From Periplaneta americana (taxonomy: Eukaryota > Arthropoda > Insecta > Blattodea > Blattidae), in contig NC_091123.1 in the NCBI RefSeq assembly GCF_040183065.1, positions 5,832,501 through 5,896,500 of the forward strand: a stretch of DNA of 64,000 bases. The letters run 5' to 3'. Below the pieces are notes generated by a model, which saw only the letters and a program-made list of their open reading frames with translations, made no database searches and had not been told where the DNA came from. This document shows, in pieces, positions 34,160 through 43,926 of this stretch. Positions within the stretch are counted from its first letter, which is position 1. Each line of letters opens with the position of its first letter. The position numbers and the translations under genes were made by a program.

Positions 34160-34641
34160 CAATTGAATTGAACATTTTCCACTGACACTTTGAAGCAATT
34201 AGGGAAATTAAACACAATGGAGTACTCTTTTGCAATTTTCCTGAACATATCTGAACGATGAAAAAAGATTGGAGATTTTCGAAAGAAAGATTCTGCGAAG
34301 GATCTATGGTCCAACATTTGAGGAAGATCTCTGGAGGAGAAGATGCAACTATGAATTATATAGACTTCTAGGAGAGCCAAATATAATCAATACAGTTAAA
34401 ACTAGCAGATTGAGGTGGGCAGGACATGTAATATGCATGGAACAAGTGAACCTTGCAAAAAAATTGTAATAAATCCAGGAGATCAGAGAAGGCAAGGATC
34501 GACCACACTTGCGGTGGATTGATGGAGCAGAAGAGGATGCCAGAAAGTTGGTGTGCAAGAATTGGAAGGCTGCTACACAAGATAGAGATGGATGGCGACA
34601 ATTACTAAGGGAGGCCCAGGCCCACCAAGGGCTGTAGCACC

Positions 34642-34691
<50 letters not shown>

Positions 34692-34920
34692 TATCTGATG
34701 TTGGAACTTGGATATGCAGAGGATGCAATATTTTCCATGAAATCTCCACAATTTCCTTTACAATTAAGCCAAATGTAGGAGCCTCAAAGCAAAATTCAAA
34801 GGAGAGGTGTTTAAAAGAAGCCTCAGTATTAGCCCATGGAAACATAAGCAGACTGCATATTCAAATATTTAACTTAAATTAGATTCTGGTAGTAGGCTAT
34901 GGCTCTTATATTCAATTATT
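34160..34920 (-). pseudogene. HARBI1/PIF-Harbinger transposase relic split by a LINE
   Basis: The minus-strand frame from 34845 reads ANTEASFKHLSFEFCFEAPT, IVKEIVEISWKILHPLHIQV and PTSDMF. After the LINE (34255-34685) it continues RKIAKEYSIVFNFPNCF. This is the region before the first catalytic Asp in HARBI1-type proteins (SF..LSF.F....... IV......W..L.P....P....W..IA..F...WNFPNC.GAIDGKH). Removing the LINE and one target duplication restores the frame. The GAIDGKH block itself is unrecognisable (KVSVENV), so the gene was decaying before or after insertion. An upstream in-frame stop (about 34869) also exists. Confidence 0.6.
34255..34685 (+). mobile_element. 5'-truncated LINE with (ATG)n tail, RTE-like
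   Basis: Encodes EIFERKILRRIYGPTFEEDL and [13 protein letters not shown]; after a frameshift near 34470, LRWIDGAEEDARKLVCKNWK and AATQDRDGWRQLLREAQAHQ. This is the C-terminal end of an endonuclease-RT LINE, different from the family at 217. The tail is 15 ATG/GAT units (34642-34685). A perfect 13-bp target duplication, TGAACATATCTGA, lies at 34242-34254 and 34686-34698. Confidence 0.88.
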
Positions 34921-35061
34921 ATATTCCGTGAATTTTCGTTGAAATAATGATTAGGCCTACAAAAACATGACTTTAACTCTCTAAACAGATTCAAAACTGG
35001 AAGTAGAATTTAATTGAGGAGTATGATCCCAAAATTTGCCACTTTTATGATTTATGTATGT

Positions 35062-35290
35062 GTATTTTTTTATTTTATTGGGTTATTTTACGACGCTGTA
35101 TCAACATCTAAGGTTATTTAGTGTCTGAATGAGATGAAGGTGATAATGCCGGTGAAATGAGTCTGGGGTCCAGCACCGAAAGTTACTCAGCATTTGCTCG
35201 TATTGGGTTGAGGGAAAACCCCGGAAAAAACCTCAACCAGGTAACTTAGCCCGACCGGGATTCGAACCCGGGCCACCTGGTTTCGCGGTT

Positions 35291-35292
<2 letters not shown>
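35062..35292 (-). repeat. tRNA-derived SINE, family B, minus copy
   Basis: TTTATTTTATTGGGTTATTT (tail) to CGGGATTCGAACCCGGGCCA (B box). The A-box end is cut off at TTTCGCGG, where a (TA)n tract starts. Confidence 0.85.

Positions 35293-35296
<4 letters not shown>

Positions 35297-35337
<41 letters not shown>
35297..35337. repeat. (TA)n microsatellite
   Basis: About 20 TA units, followed shortly by a T-run at 35348-35366. Confidence 0.95.
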
Positions 35338-35345
<8 letters not shown>

Positions 35346-35379
35346 GATTTTTTTTTTTTTTTTTTTTGTAAACCACTAT

Positions 35380-35440
35380 AAGCTTTCCTTCTTCCAAAAC
35401 AACACTAATCCTTGTCTAAAAGTTTGTGTTAATTTTTGGA
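35380..35440 (+). repeat. second copy of the 18330 dispersed repeat
   Basis: Same ACTAATCCTTGTCTAAAAGT core; flanks diverge. Confidence 0.5.
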
Positions 35441-35527
35441 GCACATTCATATTTTCTGCCCACAACAATAAAACAATGTCAACGAGAAAATTAACAGATG
35501 ATGCAATACATCACTGTATGCATTCAC

Positions 35528-35775
35528 CCATGGTAGAGTGGTTAGCCTCTCTGCCTTCTACTGTGGTGGCCTGTAGAGTGGTTAGCCTCTCTGCCTTCTA
35601 CTGTGGTGGCCTGTGTTCGATCCCCATCTGGGTCATAAAGGAATTTACAGTAGACAAAGTGGGAATTAGGGTTTTTCTCGGGATTCTCCCATTTCTCCTC
35701 ACTATTATCATCTTTTCACCAGTACATCACAATCACTTTTCAGTCTCCGAGCTTCCAAGCCAGGCCTCCAGAACA
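35528..35775 (+). repeat. tRNA-derived SINE, family F, with duplicated A box
   Basis: GTAGAGTGGTTAGCCTCTCT opens the head. The 40-bp unit 35533-35572 is exactly repeated at 35573-35612, doubling the A box and anticodon region; a single B box follows (GTGTTCGATCCCCATC). The body continues GGAATTTACAGTAGACAAAG to CCAGGCCTCCAGAAC. Confidence 0.75.
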
Positions 35776-36156
35776 AATAAAATATGGCCGATAGTTGAAC
35801 ACAATTGTTTAATAAAGCCTATTATTATTATATACGTCACTGTACTAGGAGCCTGTACAGTCCTCAGCCAACTCACAACATTCATTTCTTGACTAACACA
35901 TACCTCATAATCTATGAAACTTTTACAGTAAAATCCCTCGTAACCGGCACCCAAATAACCAGCAATACCAAATCAACGGCACTTTGGCTGGACAAAGAAA
36001 AGAAAGTTTAAATCTGCCAGATTGCCACAGTTGGGCCATCAGTGTTGCCACATTACAAAGTTCACACGAACATTCACTTTCAGTGAATATTCGAATCTAG
36101 AATTAGTGTATTATTTGTGTTGTGTGATGTATTTTAATAAGGAAAACACAGTTTTT

Positions 36157-37059
36157 TAAATAATTGATTAAATGGCGATCTTACTCGTGTTAATTATGTA
36201 AGCATGTGCGGCTTACAGCTGTTTCGGTGCTATTTGACACCATCCTCAGAGCCTACTAGATCTCGGCGCTATCTCAACTTCGCTGCCTGTTGTGTGGGTG
36301 CGTTCGTGTGATGAAGATTTGTGTCAAATAGTGTGTGTGTTCTGAAATTGATCTGTGTGTTGAGAATTTGATCAGGGTGTGTTTTAGTGTGTCTGTATAT
36401 TTCATATTGTTCTAGTGTGTTGAGTTTTTGGTTTTTGGGTTGTATGTGTAGGATTTCCATGTCTGTATTTATGTTATTGTATGTGTGGTTAGCATTAGTT
36501 ATGTGTTCGGCATATGTAGATGTATTGTTATTGCTTTAATGTGTTCTTTGTATCGAGTTTGGAATGATCTGCCTGTCTGTCCAATGTAGAAACTGTCGCA
36601 ACTGTTGCATGTGAGTTTGTATACGCCTGTGTGGTTGTATTTATTTGTTTGTGTGTTGAGATGTCTTTGTAGTGTGTTTTCTGTTCTGTATGCTATGTTG
36701 TATTTCTGTTTTCTGAATGAGGATGCGATCTTGTGTATGTTTTTGTGTTCGTATGTTAGTGTGATGTATTTCTTGTGTTCTTGTGTTTTGTGTGTTTGTT
36801 GAGTTTTTGTTTTGTCTTCCTTATGATGTTGTCTATTATATCTATCAAATTCTCAACACACAGATCAATTTCAGAACACACACACTATTTGACACAACTC
36901 TTCATCACACGAACGCACCCACACAACAGGCAGCGAAGTTGAGATAGCGCCGAGATCTAGTAGGCTCTGAGGATGGTGTCGAATAGCACCGAAACACCTG
37001 TAAGCCGCACATGCTTACACAATTAACACGAGTAAGATCGCCATTTAATCAATTATTTA
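36157..37059 (-). mobile_element. Penelope-like element fragment with 216-bp inverted flanks
   Basis: The 3' end of a PLE lies on the minus strand (36815 down to 36157). A second copy of its last 216 bp lies beyond the coding part in the opposite orientation (36844-37059). The arms 36157-36372 and 36844-37059 are near-identical inverses. Partial inverted copies are typical of PLE insertions. The arms share CTGAGGATGGTG, a loop, GCACC and GAAAC. Confidence 0.82.
36266..36775 (-). pseudogene. PLE GIY-YIG endonuclease and C-terminus
   Basis: PLEs fuse a telomerase-related reverse transcriptase to a GIY-YIG nuclease. The minus-strand frame reads KKYITLTYEHKNIHKIASSF and RTENTLQRHLNTQTNK, then TGVYKLTCNSCDSFYIGQTG and RSFQTRYKEHIKAI. 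The GVY and YIG halves, the CNSC pair and the Arg of QTRYKEH are in place. A frameshift near 36525 leads to the C-terminus LNTLEQYEIYRHTKTHP to QAAKLR and stop (36269-36460). The reverse transcriptase is absent. Confidence 0.85.
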
Positions 37060-37307
37060 TAGCCAAGTGTTAAAAGTAGTGTACGAAAGATTCAACATGG
37101 ATTATCACAGTTTTTATGTTTATTCAGTTATGAGCAAGTGATAGAGAAATAAGCTTAATGTGGCTGCAGTTTCAACATTTGGCATCATGAAATACCAACT
37201 TTTTTTTTTTTTTTGTATATACAGGTATTTATTCAATTATCCGGCAAAATCTCGTATCAGGAACTAGCCTGGTCCTTTTGGTGTCAGTTAAGAGGAATTC
37301 CACTTTA

Positions 37308-38049
37308 TATAGTTACAGTAATAATTGAACTCTGGAATGTTTTTGTTTGCTAACATTCCAGTTCTATTTCTTGATACAGTTTTGTGTACCCGGTACTGTT
37401 CTCCATCTTAAATTAACACTAAATAATGTTTAGACCCTCCTTCCATAATGACTTCAATATTATGGCATATTACTAACATTGTTGAGACATTTCATCATGA
37501 AATTCTTGTTAATCTGCTGCAAATCTTCCCACATTCTGTAGTTTTACAACTGGTACTGGATTTCATGTAACAATAAACCTTAATTGGGTCAGACATCGTT
37601 AAAATAAGATACAAACTCGATATAAATTGACATATTTCAAATTATATCTTAGGTGAGATTTGGGACTTCACCATGGTACGAGGTTCTTGGTCTTTTTGCA
37701 CCAAATTACAGATGGAAAGACTTTCAATATTTCAGTCAAATACCAGGGAAGATGAGAAAAAGAGCAATGTATCTATTGCCAAAAGTTAGTTCCAGCACTC
37801 GATATAGAGTGTAGTATGGCGTGATGACTGATGAGAAAGGGGTGGAGCTACATAAGAAATGTCACCATAACATAACTGATGGCCCTTATGAGGGCCACAA
37901 GAATGTGTTTATAGGGATGTTATAAGCAAACTTTTAGGTGCCTAAAAGAGGCTCAATAAATATATAGAACACGCTATAAAAATCTTATCTAAAATTATCT
38001 TTAATCACATCTTACTTAATAATATCTCTTACCAACTGTTAGCCTATTA
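37308..38049. other. no gene recognised
   Basis: AT-rich, no frames with motifs. Confidence 0.4.
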
Positions 38050-39015
38050 CTTGAGGTGTACTATAAGCAGTAACATGAGCTGCTGCCAAAAAGTCAAAAG
38101 GAGGATAGCAATGGTAAAGGAAGCTTTTAATAGGAAAAGGAGCATCTTCTGCAAACCTTTGGAAAAAGATAACAATAGGAGTTTTGTCAGGATCCGTGTG
38201 TGCTTATCTATTTAACAAATAGGTCAACTCCAGAGTCTACAGGGATGTCTTCACAGTACACATGATATTGGTTCACCATATTCTAGTCAGATCTGGACAT
38301 TACTACAGATGAACCAACCTATTTTAATTGCAACCACATCGCACATGTTTTTAATTTTAGTATTTAATAACTTTTAATCATGGCTTATATAGCCCTTGGT
38401 TTTAATACAGTAATGTTTTAATTATTGTATGTTCACTCATCTCCACAGAGACTTATATTTTTAAACTGTTTCATTTATTTGTACTATTCACATATGTATC
38501 ACTTTCATGTGTATAGGCATAAAACTTTTTCTGAAGATGGCTTACTCAAGCCGAAAACAACATCATCATCATCATCATCATCATCTCCCTAACAAGTATT
38601 AGGCCTAGTGGCATGTTACGGTCTCAAACTAGAATTATCAGTCCATCTCTTCTTTGGATGGCCTAGAGATCTTTTGCCATGTGGATGGTAATGAAACAGT
38701 GCTTCTGGAATTCTGAATCGATTCATTCGTTCGAGATTACCCTTCCACTGAAGTTTATATTTGCTGATGAACTGTTAAAAAACTAAATACATAAATGTGA
38801 CAAATATTGTAAACTACTAATATTTGTTAAATAGACAAGCACAGACGGATCCTGACAAAACTCCTATTGTTATTGTATCAGCTTATCGCCTCTCACCATG
38901 CCTTTCAAATTTGGAAAAAGAACTAAGGAAGACACTAGTGAAGTGCTTTGTGTGGCACTGAATGGGGCAGAAACATGGATATTACGACGAAGTGAAGAGA
39001 AACTACTAGAAGTCT
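38050..39015 (+). pseudogene. LINE reverse-transcriptase C-terminus, split by a PLE-like insertion
   Basis: First part (38050-38169): YLRCTISSNMSCCQKVKRRI and KEAFNRKRSIFCKPLEK. Second part (38910-39015): LEKELRKTLVKCFVW and, one frame away, LNGAETWILRRSEEK. This is the post-thumb region of an endonuclease-RT LINE. The insertion 38170-38909 lies between them, with duplication TTTGGAAAAAGA at 38158-38169 and 38910-38921. After removal PLEKELRKTLVKCFVW reads through in one frame. A stop (TGA) and a frameshift remain. Confidence 0.75.
38170..38909. mobile_element. PLE-like insertion with 52-bp inverted flanks and 12-bp target duplication
   Basis: Starts TAACAATAGGAGTTTTGTCA. The inverse of its first 52 bp is at 38820-38871. 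Between them is CTGAAGATGGC, loop, GCC, GAAAAC (38531-38558), the same stem-loop as in the PLE at 36157. A (CAT)n tract (38562-38585) leads into an unassigned repeat block to 38770. No coding sequence is present. PLE identity is inference from layout and motif. Confidence 0.5.
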
Positions 39016-39155
39016 GTATAATACTAATATTTTTTTTTCTCAAGAAGTACAGAGCCATTATATCAATGGTCCCAGAAAACAATGGCCGGCTGCACCATGA
39101 GTGGTTTTTGCTGAGTGCGTAACCATTTCTCCAGCACTTCTACAATACATAACAG

Positions 39156-39206
39156 CAGTGGCGAGTGGTGATAAATAATCCTGGTGGTGCACAAATATTT
39201 ATTATG

Positions 39207-39248
<42 letters not shown>

Positions 39249-40592
39249 GGTACTAACTACTACATAACTATTAACATATGTTACGTAGGTATAGATTTAC
39301 ATAATTTTGTTAGTCAAGAAATTGCAGTTAATCAGTTTCCTATGTAGGTCCATTAATAGCAAAGTAAAGTGTTCAATTTCTATGCAGCACACAGTAAATA
39401 ATATTGTTTTCGCTATATTGCGTTTTATAACACAGTTCACACGTTCACAAGCATTCGATACGTGTGTCGTCTCATCAGCCTTAACTGCTAAAAAGTCAGC
39501 AGCTTTCTTTATTTCTTTGAAATCTCATCATGGCATACATCAAAATGGCTTGAAGGACTTCGTTCTGTATAGTGTTTGATGTGCCCTTAAACACAGTTCC
39601 TCTTTACAAATGTTCCTTAAGAGTGCGTCTAATTCAGAACTACAATTGATGAGGCCAAGAAAAATACTAGCGTTTGAAGAAGAGTTTCCGTCTTCGTGAC
39701 CTCTTAAAGCCAACTCAAAGCTCCACAAAACACACGCACATATCTGTTCTTGGTAACTTTATCATTGTGAAGTGCAACAATCCAATTGAATCCAATTGTG
39801 TCTATATGTTTGTTTGACCCAACACTGCTAATTTAACATTATTGTTGATGTGTGCAGCTGAAGAACCGTGTTTTTTAATTCTTTCATTCACGTGCTTCAA
39901 ATCAATCATATCTGCAGAACGATAATCAAAATTATTTAGTTACTACGCACAGTTCTAAATTCAAACAGAAAAATAAATAAAATTCATAAAACGTACTTAT
40001 TTTTGTCAATAAATGTTCGCCGTCGAACAATAGGCAAGGAAAACAAAATACAGCGTCTTTTATATTGCAGCCGCATATTGCATTTTTCTTAAGTCCGAAT
40101 ATTGAATTTTCTTGTCACTTCTTAATTACTGTTCTTCGTCACTTATATTTTAATTCATGTGTAGGTTTACGCATCTTCTTTATTTTGATCTTTTCGTGTA
40201 AAGGTCTTATAGAAAATTACACATTTAAAAGATTTTGCACACTATTCATTTAACATTCATGATGGAACGAGCTTGAGAGCACATCTGAAAGTGCTCCTAA
40301 CCCCTCCTACGCATACTGTACTGGCTCCGTACCAAGCTCCAAAGCCTGCCAGTGAAACAGTACTACTGCGCATGCTCCAATGGAGTAGTGTGCCGCAAGT
40401 GTCGAGCGGTAAACGTAAGTCCCAGGCGTCAACAAGAACAGTACACGTGCAGTGTCATTTTTACATAGCATTATAATAAGGAATTATGTCGCTCACATAG
40501 TCTACTGCAGCTCATTGGTATAAATTTAAAAACATGTGTTATTTGAAGAGATGGTGCACTGCTTCTGTGCTCCTTAAGAGAAATCGCCACTG
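39156..40592 (-). mobile_element. hAT element, 1437 bp, 8-bp target duplication
   Basis: TIRs CAGTGGCGA (39156) and its inverse (ending 40592) are bounded by CATAACAG at 39148-39155 and 40593-40600. A (TTA)n tract (39207-39247) sits near the left end. The transposase is reduced to a fragment on the minus strand. Confidence 0.92.
39380..39760 (-). pseudogene. hAT transposase fragment
   Basis: Minus strand: FELALRGHEDGNSSSNASIF then LGLINCSSELDALLRN (39728 down). A later frame reads KKAADFLAVKADETTHVSN (about 39440-39500), which covers the first catalytic Asp in the DETTD-type motif of ZMYM/ZNF862-related hAT transposases. Several frameshifts separate the pieces. The BED finger and the C-terminal dimerisation block are absent. 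Confidence 0.7.
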
Positions 40593-40639
40593 CATAACAG
40601 TACTAACAATAAATGTTCAATAATTTGGACTTACCATGC

Positions 40640-40750
40640 TCACAGTCGTTGCTGAAAATGGCCCCCATTTGCCGCCACACACAACTGACATCTTCTGATA
40701 AACGAAAGAACAACACTCTGAAGTTCCACATCAATGACAGCCTCGATTTC
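40640..40750 (-). pseudogene. mariner-type transposase C-terminal relic
   Basis: Minus-strand frame: ELQSVVLSFIRRCQLCVAAN then GGHFQQRL and stop at 40640-40642. This is the ending of IS630/mariner-type transposases (R...R.C...GGHFEHLL), as seen at 13782. It lies 48 bp outside the hAT 39156-40592. Confidence 0.65.
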
Positions 40751-40904
40751 TTCTCATACTAGTATATAGTCTTTTAGTTCACTCTGCTATCAGGGTCTGT
40801 CTGCTTTAATGCTTGCATTCTTGCAATTTTATACGGCTTCAGTTTCAATAATTTTGTTGTATTTCTTGGAGAGGCCTGAGATATTCCAGTTTCCTGTGCT
40901 AAAT

Positions 40905-41975
40905 GCTTTAGAGATTTTTGTGGGGGACAGAACGAGAAGGACAAACATTCAGAATAGAAAGAGGAGTCCGACAAGGGGATCCGATCTCACCAAAGCTATT
41001 TACTAGCCTCCTGGAAGACATATTCCATAAGCTAAAGTGGAAGAAAAGACATGGAATCAACATAAATGGATATCAGCTCAAGAACCTAAGATTCGCGGAT
41101 GACATCGTACTTTTTGCTAAAAACGCCACCGACCTACAAGAGATGATACAGGAACTAAGCGATTGCAGCGCACATGCAGGCCTAAGCATGAACATGGAAA
41201 AAAACCCAAGTCATGACGAACAGCCAACCACAACCAATCCAAGTCAACGCAACCAGATTACAGTACGTGGAGGATTACATCTATCTGGGCCAATTGGTCG
41301 GATTCAAAAGCTGCATGACGAGAGAACTAAAAAGAAGAATGGCATCAGCATGGAGAGCTTTCTGGTCACTGCAATTCATACTCCTTGACAAGAAACTGAA
41401 CCGCAAACTAAAGCTGGAGGTGCTGCAATCCTGTATCCTCCCAACCTTACTGTACGGCTGTCAGACCTGGAAACTGACCGTGAACCAGAAGACGCAGATC
41501 CAGATCTGCCAGCGCAAAATGGAGAGATCCTAGGACTCTCCCTCAGAGACAAGATTTCCAACACCAGACTCAAGCAGATAGCAAACACCAGAGACATGGC
41601 ACACCAAGGGGAGCGCCTGAAATGGAAATGGGGAGGCCACGTGTCGAGACTTCAAGGCGCATATTTCCACCACGTGGGACCCACGCATCGGGAGGCGAAA
41701 CCGAGGAAGACCTGGGACCAGATGGGCGGACTTCTTCAAGAGCCTAGCTGGAACCCTGTGGTCCAAAACAGCCAAGAACCGAGAATGGAGATCGCTACAG
41801 TTTGCAAGTATCGAGTGAGAGTGCGAGTGTACACACACGAACGATGAACAAAACCTATATAGAACAGAACCTACTGTCATGCGGATTAGCTCACCGCATG
41901 ATCTCTAAAGAGCTCCCCTTTTTTAGGAGGCTTAGCCCTTCACGGGAAATCATAGGCTATTTCTTTCATTCATTC
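40905..41975 (+). pseudogene. RTE-type LINE, RT palm to 3' end
   Basis: The frame from about 40918 includes RIERGVRQGDPISPKLFTSL and LKNLRFADDIVLFAKNATDL, the RT motifs with FADD catalytic Asps. At the A-run near 41200 the frame shifts to YVEDYIYLGQLVGFKSCMTR and LPTLLYGCQTWKLTVNQKTQ. A second shift near 41530 gives ILGLSLRDKISNTRLKQI and LKWKWGGHVSRLQG. A third gives TWDPRIGRRNRGRPGTRWAD to LQFASIE (about 41816). At least three frameshifts; the endonuclease and fingers are truncated. A short TTCA repeat near 41970 is a likely tail. The layout is typical of RTE. Confidence 0.82.
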
Positions 41976-42009
41976 ATGTTCTAATCTTTCACTAATTTTT
42001 CTTCTGAAT

Positions 42010-42240
42010 AATTTCGAGGGAAAAATTGTTCCGGGGCCGGGTATCGAACCCAGGACCTTTGGTTAAACGTACCAACGCTCTCCCACTGAGCTACCCGGGA
42101 ACTCTACCCGACACCGATCCAATTTTTCCCTCTATATCCACAGACCTCAAAGTGGGCTGACAACAGTCAAGCAACCAACATTTGAGTGCACACTAACTCT
42201 GTGTGACTTTAAATTGTGGTTTTCTGTTACGTACAGTGAC
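42010..42240 (-). repeat. tRNA-derived SINE, family H, minus copy
   Basis: Minus strand: CCCGGGTAGCTCAGTGGGAG (A box), CCTGGGTTCGATACCCGG (B box), then CAATTTTTCCCTCGAAATTA. Leader sequence with CAGACCTCAAAGTGGGCTGA follows to about 42240. The tRNA-like fold (anticodon loop ACGTTTA) belongs to the SINE head. Confidence 0.75.
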
Positions 42241-42249
42241 GTGTATTAT

Positions 42250-42331
42250 GCAAATTAAGCTTTCAGGAATAACTCCCTGTATAGAGTTCATTCGAACTTT
42301 ACAGGGAGTTATTCCTGAAAGCTTAATTTGC
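42250..42331. repeat. perfect 32-bp inverted repeat with 18-bp loop
   Basis: The arms 42250-42281 (GCAAATTAAGCTTTCAGGAA and on) and 42300-42331 are exact inverses. The loop holds AGTTC and GAACT, extending the fold. The left arm continues from SINE leader sequence. Confidence 0.95.
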
Positions 42332-42544
42332 GCAATTTTTCTTCTGTAAGAACACTACGTTTTCGGTTTGATTTTCGATTGTTCACTGAACTTCTTTAAA
42401 TCTTCTAGCGAGTCGTCTAATTGTTTTGGCAGAAGGCACAGGTCTGTTTGGAAACTTTATTCGAAATTTTCGTCTTGTTTTCGTAAACGATCTTCTGCTT
42501 TTTATGTGCGTATCGTACATATACACAAGTTCACACAATGAGAA

Positions 42545-43240
42545 TTTCTTGCTAGGCATTACTTAAATATGTGTGTCAGATTCATCAGCAATGCTCACAA
42601 ATTTGGCCATATTACACCCTCGCTCAAATCTTTATCCTGGCTGCAACTTAGTAACCATAGAACACTTCATTCGCTGTCTCTTCTGTTTCGAGTTCTCCAC
42701 ACTTCTACTCCAAATTATCTTCGTTCCCGGTTTAACAACTTATCCTGCAATCACAATCTAAACACCAGGTCACAGGAGAGCCAAACCCTAGCAATCCTGC
42801 CCATGGAACATCCCACTATTCATCCTCTTTTACTGTCTCAGTCCCCCGTGAATGGAATTCTCTACCTCAGAAGATTAGGGGCTACTGGACAATAACCACT
42901 TTCAAGAAAAGGCTAAACGATTTCTTACGGGCGCAGTCAAATTGAAGTTATAATTGTGATAGAGTTTAAAATTAAATTTAATTTAGGTATGACTATTTTT
43001 ATTATTATTACATAATTATTTTATTGTTGTTATGAAGATAAAAAAAATTGTCATTGTATTATATTAATTATATTGTGTTAAATTGTATTGTATTGTAGTA
43101 TTGTATTGCTTTGTATTGTATTGTATTAATTATGTTATATTGATAGCAATGTAGTAATTTTCTATCATACTGGTTGAGTGGAAGAGAAGGCCGAATGGCC
43201 TTAATTCTGCCAGTTAAAATAATCATTATTATTATTAAAT
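42545..43240 (+). pseudogene. CR1/Jockey-like LINE 3' end with UTR
   Basis: CVRFISNAHKFGHITPSLKS, LSWLQLSNHRTLHSLSLLFR and NLNTRSQESQTLAI form the C-terminal domain. A frame slip near 42800 hides the W-N-S-L-P ending, readable as VPREWNSLPQKIRG in another frame, then FKKRLNDFLRAQSN and stop near 42945. The UTR ends with GAGAAGGCCGAATGGCCTTA and an ATT-repeat tail at about 43224-43236. The reverse transcriptase is lost. Confidence 0.8.
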
Positions 43241-43674
43241 ACACAATCACTAAACTTTATACACTAACGTTGTACACTTGAAGAATTGAGAGTTTTCTGG
43301 GACCATTGATAATGACTCACTATTATTATAGCTATAAACATGAAATTTTATATTATGCATGCTATGTTAGAAGAGTAGTCTGTGATAAAATTCTGAATAA
43401 ATTGCATGAAGAAGGATTATGTTAAAAACAAGCACACTGCAACATTGCTGTGTTTAATTTTTAACTTATCACTTTCTTGCAAGGGTCATCAGCTATAGTT
43501 CTGAAAGACAGTCAATGGAAAAGCTTCTTTCAGTAGTTCCACCCTTTTCTCAACATTATCCACAATCAACAGATAGTCTGCTCTTTATCCTACTTTCCCT
43601 AATGATGAAACCAGTGTGTAACTTAAAAATGTTGAACGTCTTTATTTATATTTACACTTACAAACAGTGCAAAT

Positions 43675-43914
43675 GGGCAGAACATGTAGCACGTATGGGC
43701 GAATCCGAAATGCATATAGTGTGTTAGTTGGGAAGCCAGAGGGAAAAAGACCTTTAGGGGGGCCAAGAAGTAGATGGAAGGGTAATATTAAAATGGATTT
43801 AAGGAGGCGGGATATGATTGAAGAGACTGGGTTAATCTTGCTCAGGATAGGGACCAATGGCAGGCTTATGTGAGGGCGGCAATGAACCTCCGGGTTCCTT
43901 AAAAGCCAGTAAGT
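43675..43914 (+). mobile_element. 5'-truncated LINE, copy 3
   Basis: Encodes the end of the same LINE as 217 (HVARMGESEMHIVC in one frame, VGKPEGKRPLGGPRSRWKGN in another) and ends in AAAAGCCAGTAAGT. A 12-bp target duplication, AACAGTGCAAAT, lies at 43663-43674 and 43915-43926. Confidence 0.9.
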
Positions 43915-43926
43915 AACAGTGCAAAT

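Larger units (their letters stand above)
35926..37307. mobile_element. pogo/Tigger-like MITE interrupted by a PLE
   Basis: The left end CAGTAAAATCCCTCGTAACC after TA (35924-35925) and the right end, inverted, AGTGGAATTCCTCTTAACTG share the form of Tigger TIRs (CAGT...ATCCC...TTAACCG). Without the PLE (36157-37059) the element is about 480 bp. A short frame right of the PLE (KLNVAAVSTFGIMKY) might be a helix-turn-helix remnant. The right end is inexact. Confidence 0.55.

Noticed and set aside
34592-34882. Open frames encoding Met, Ile or His homopolymers
   Set aside because: They are translations of the (ATG)n tail of the LINE ending at 34685.
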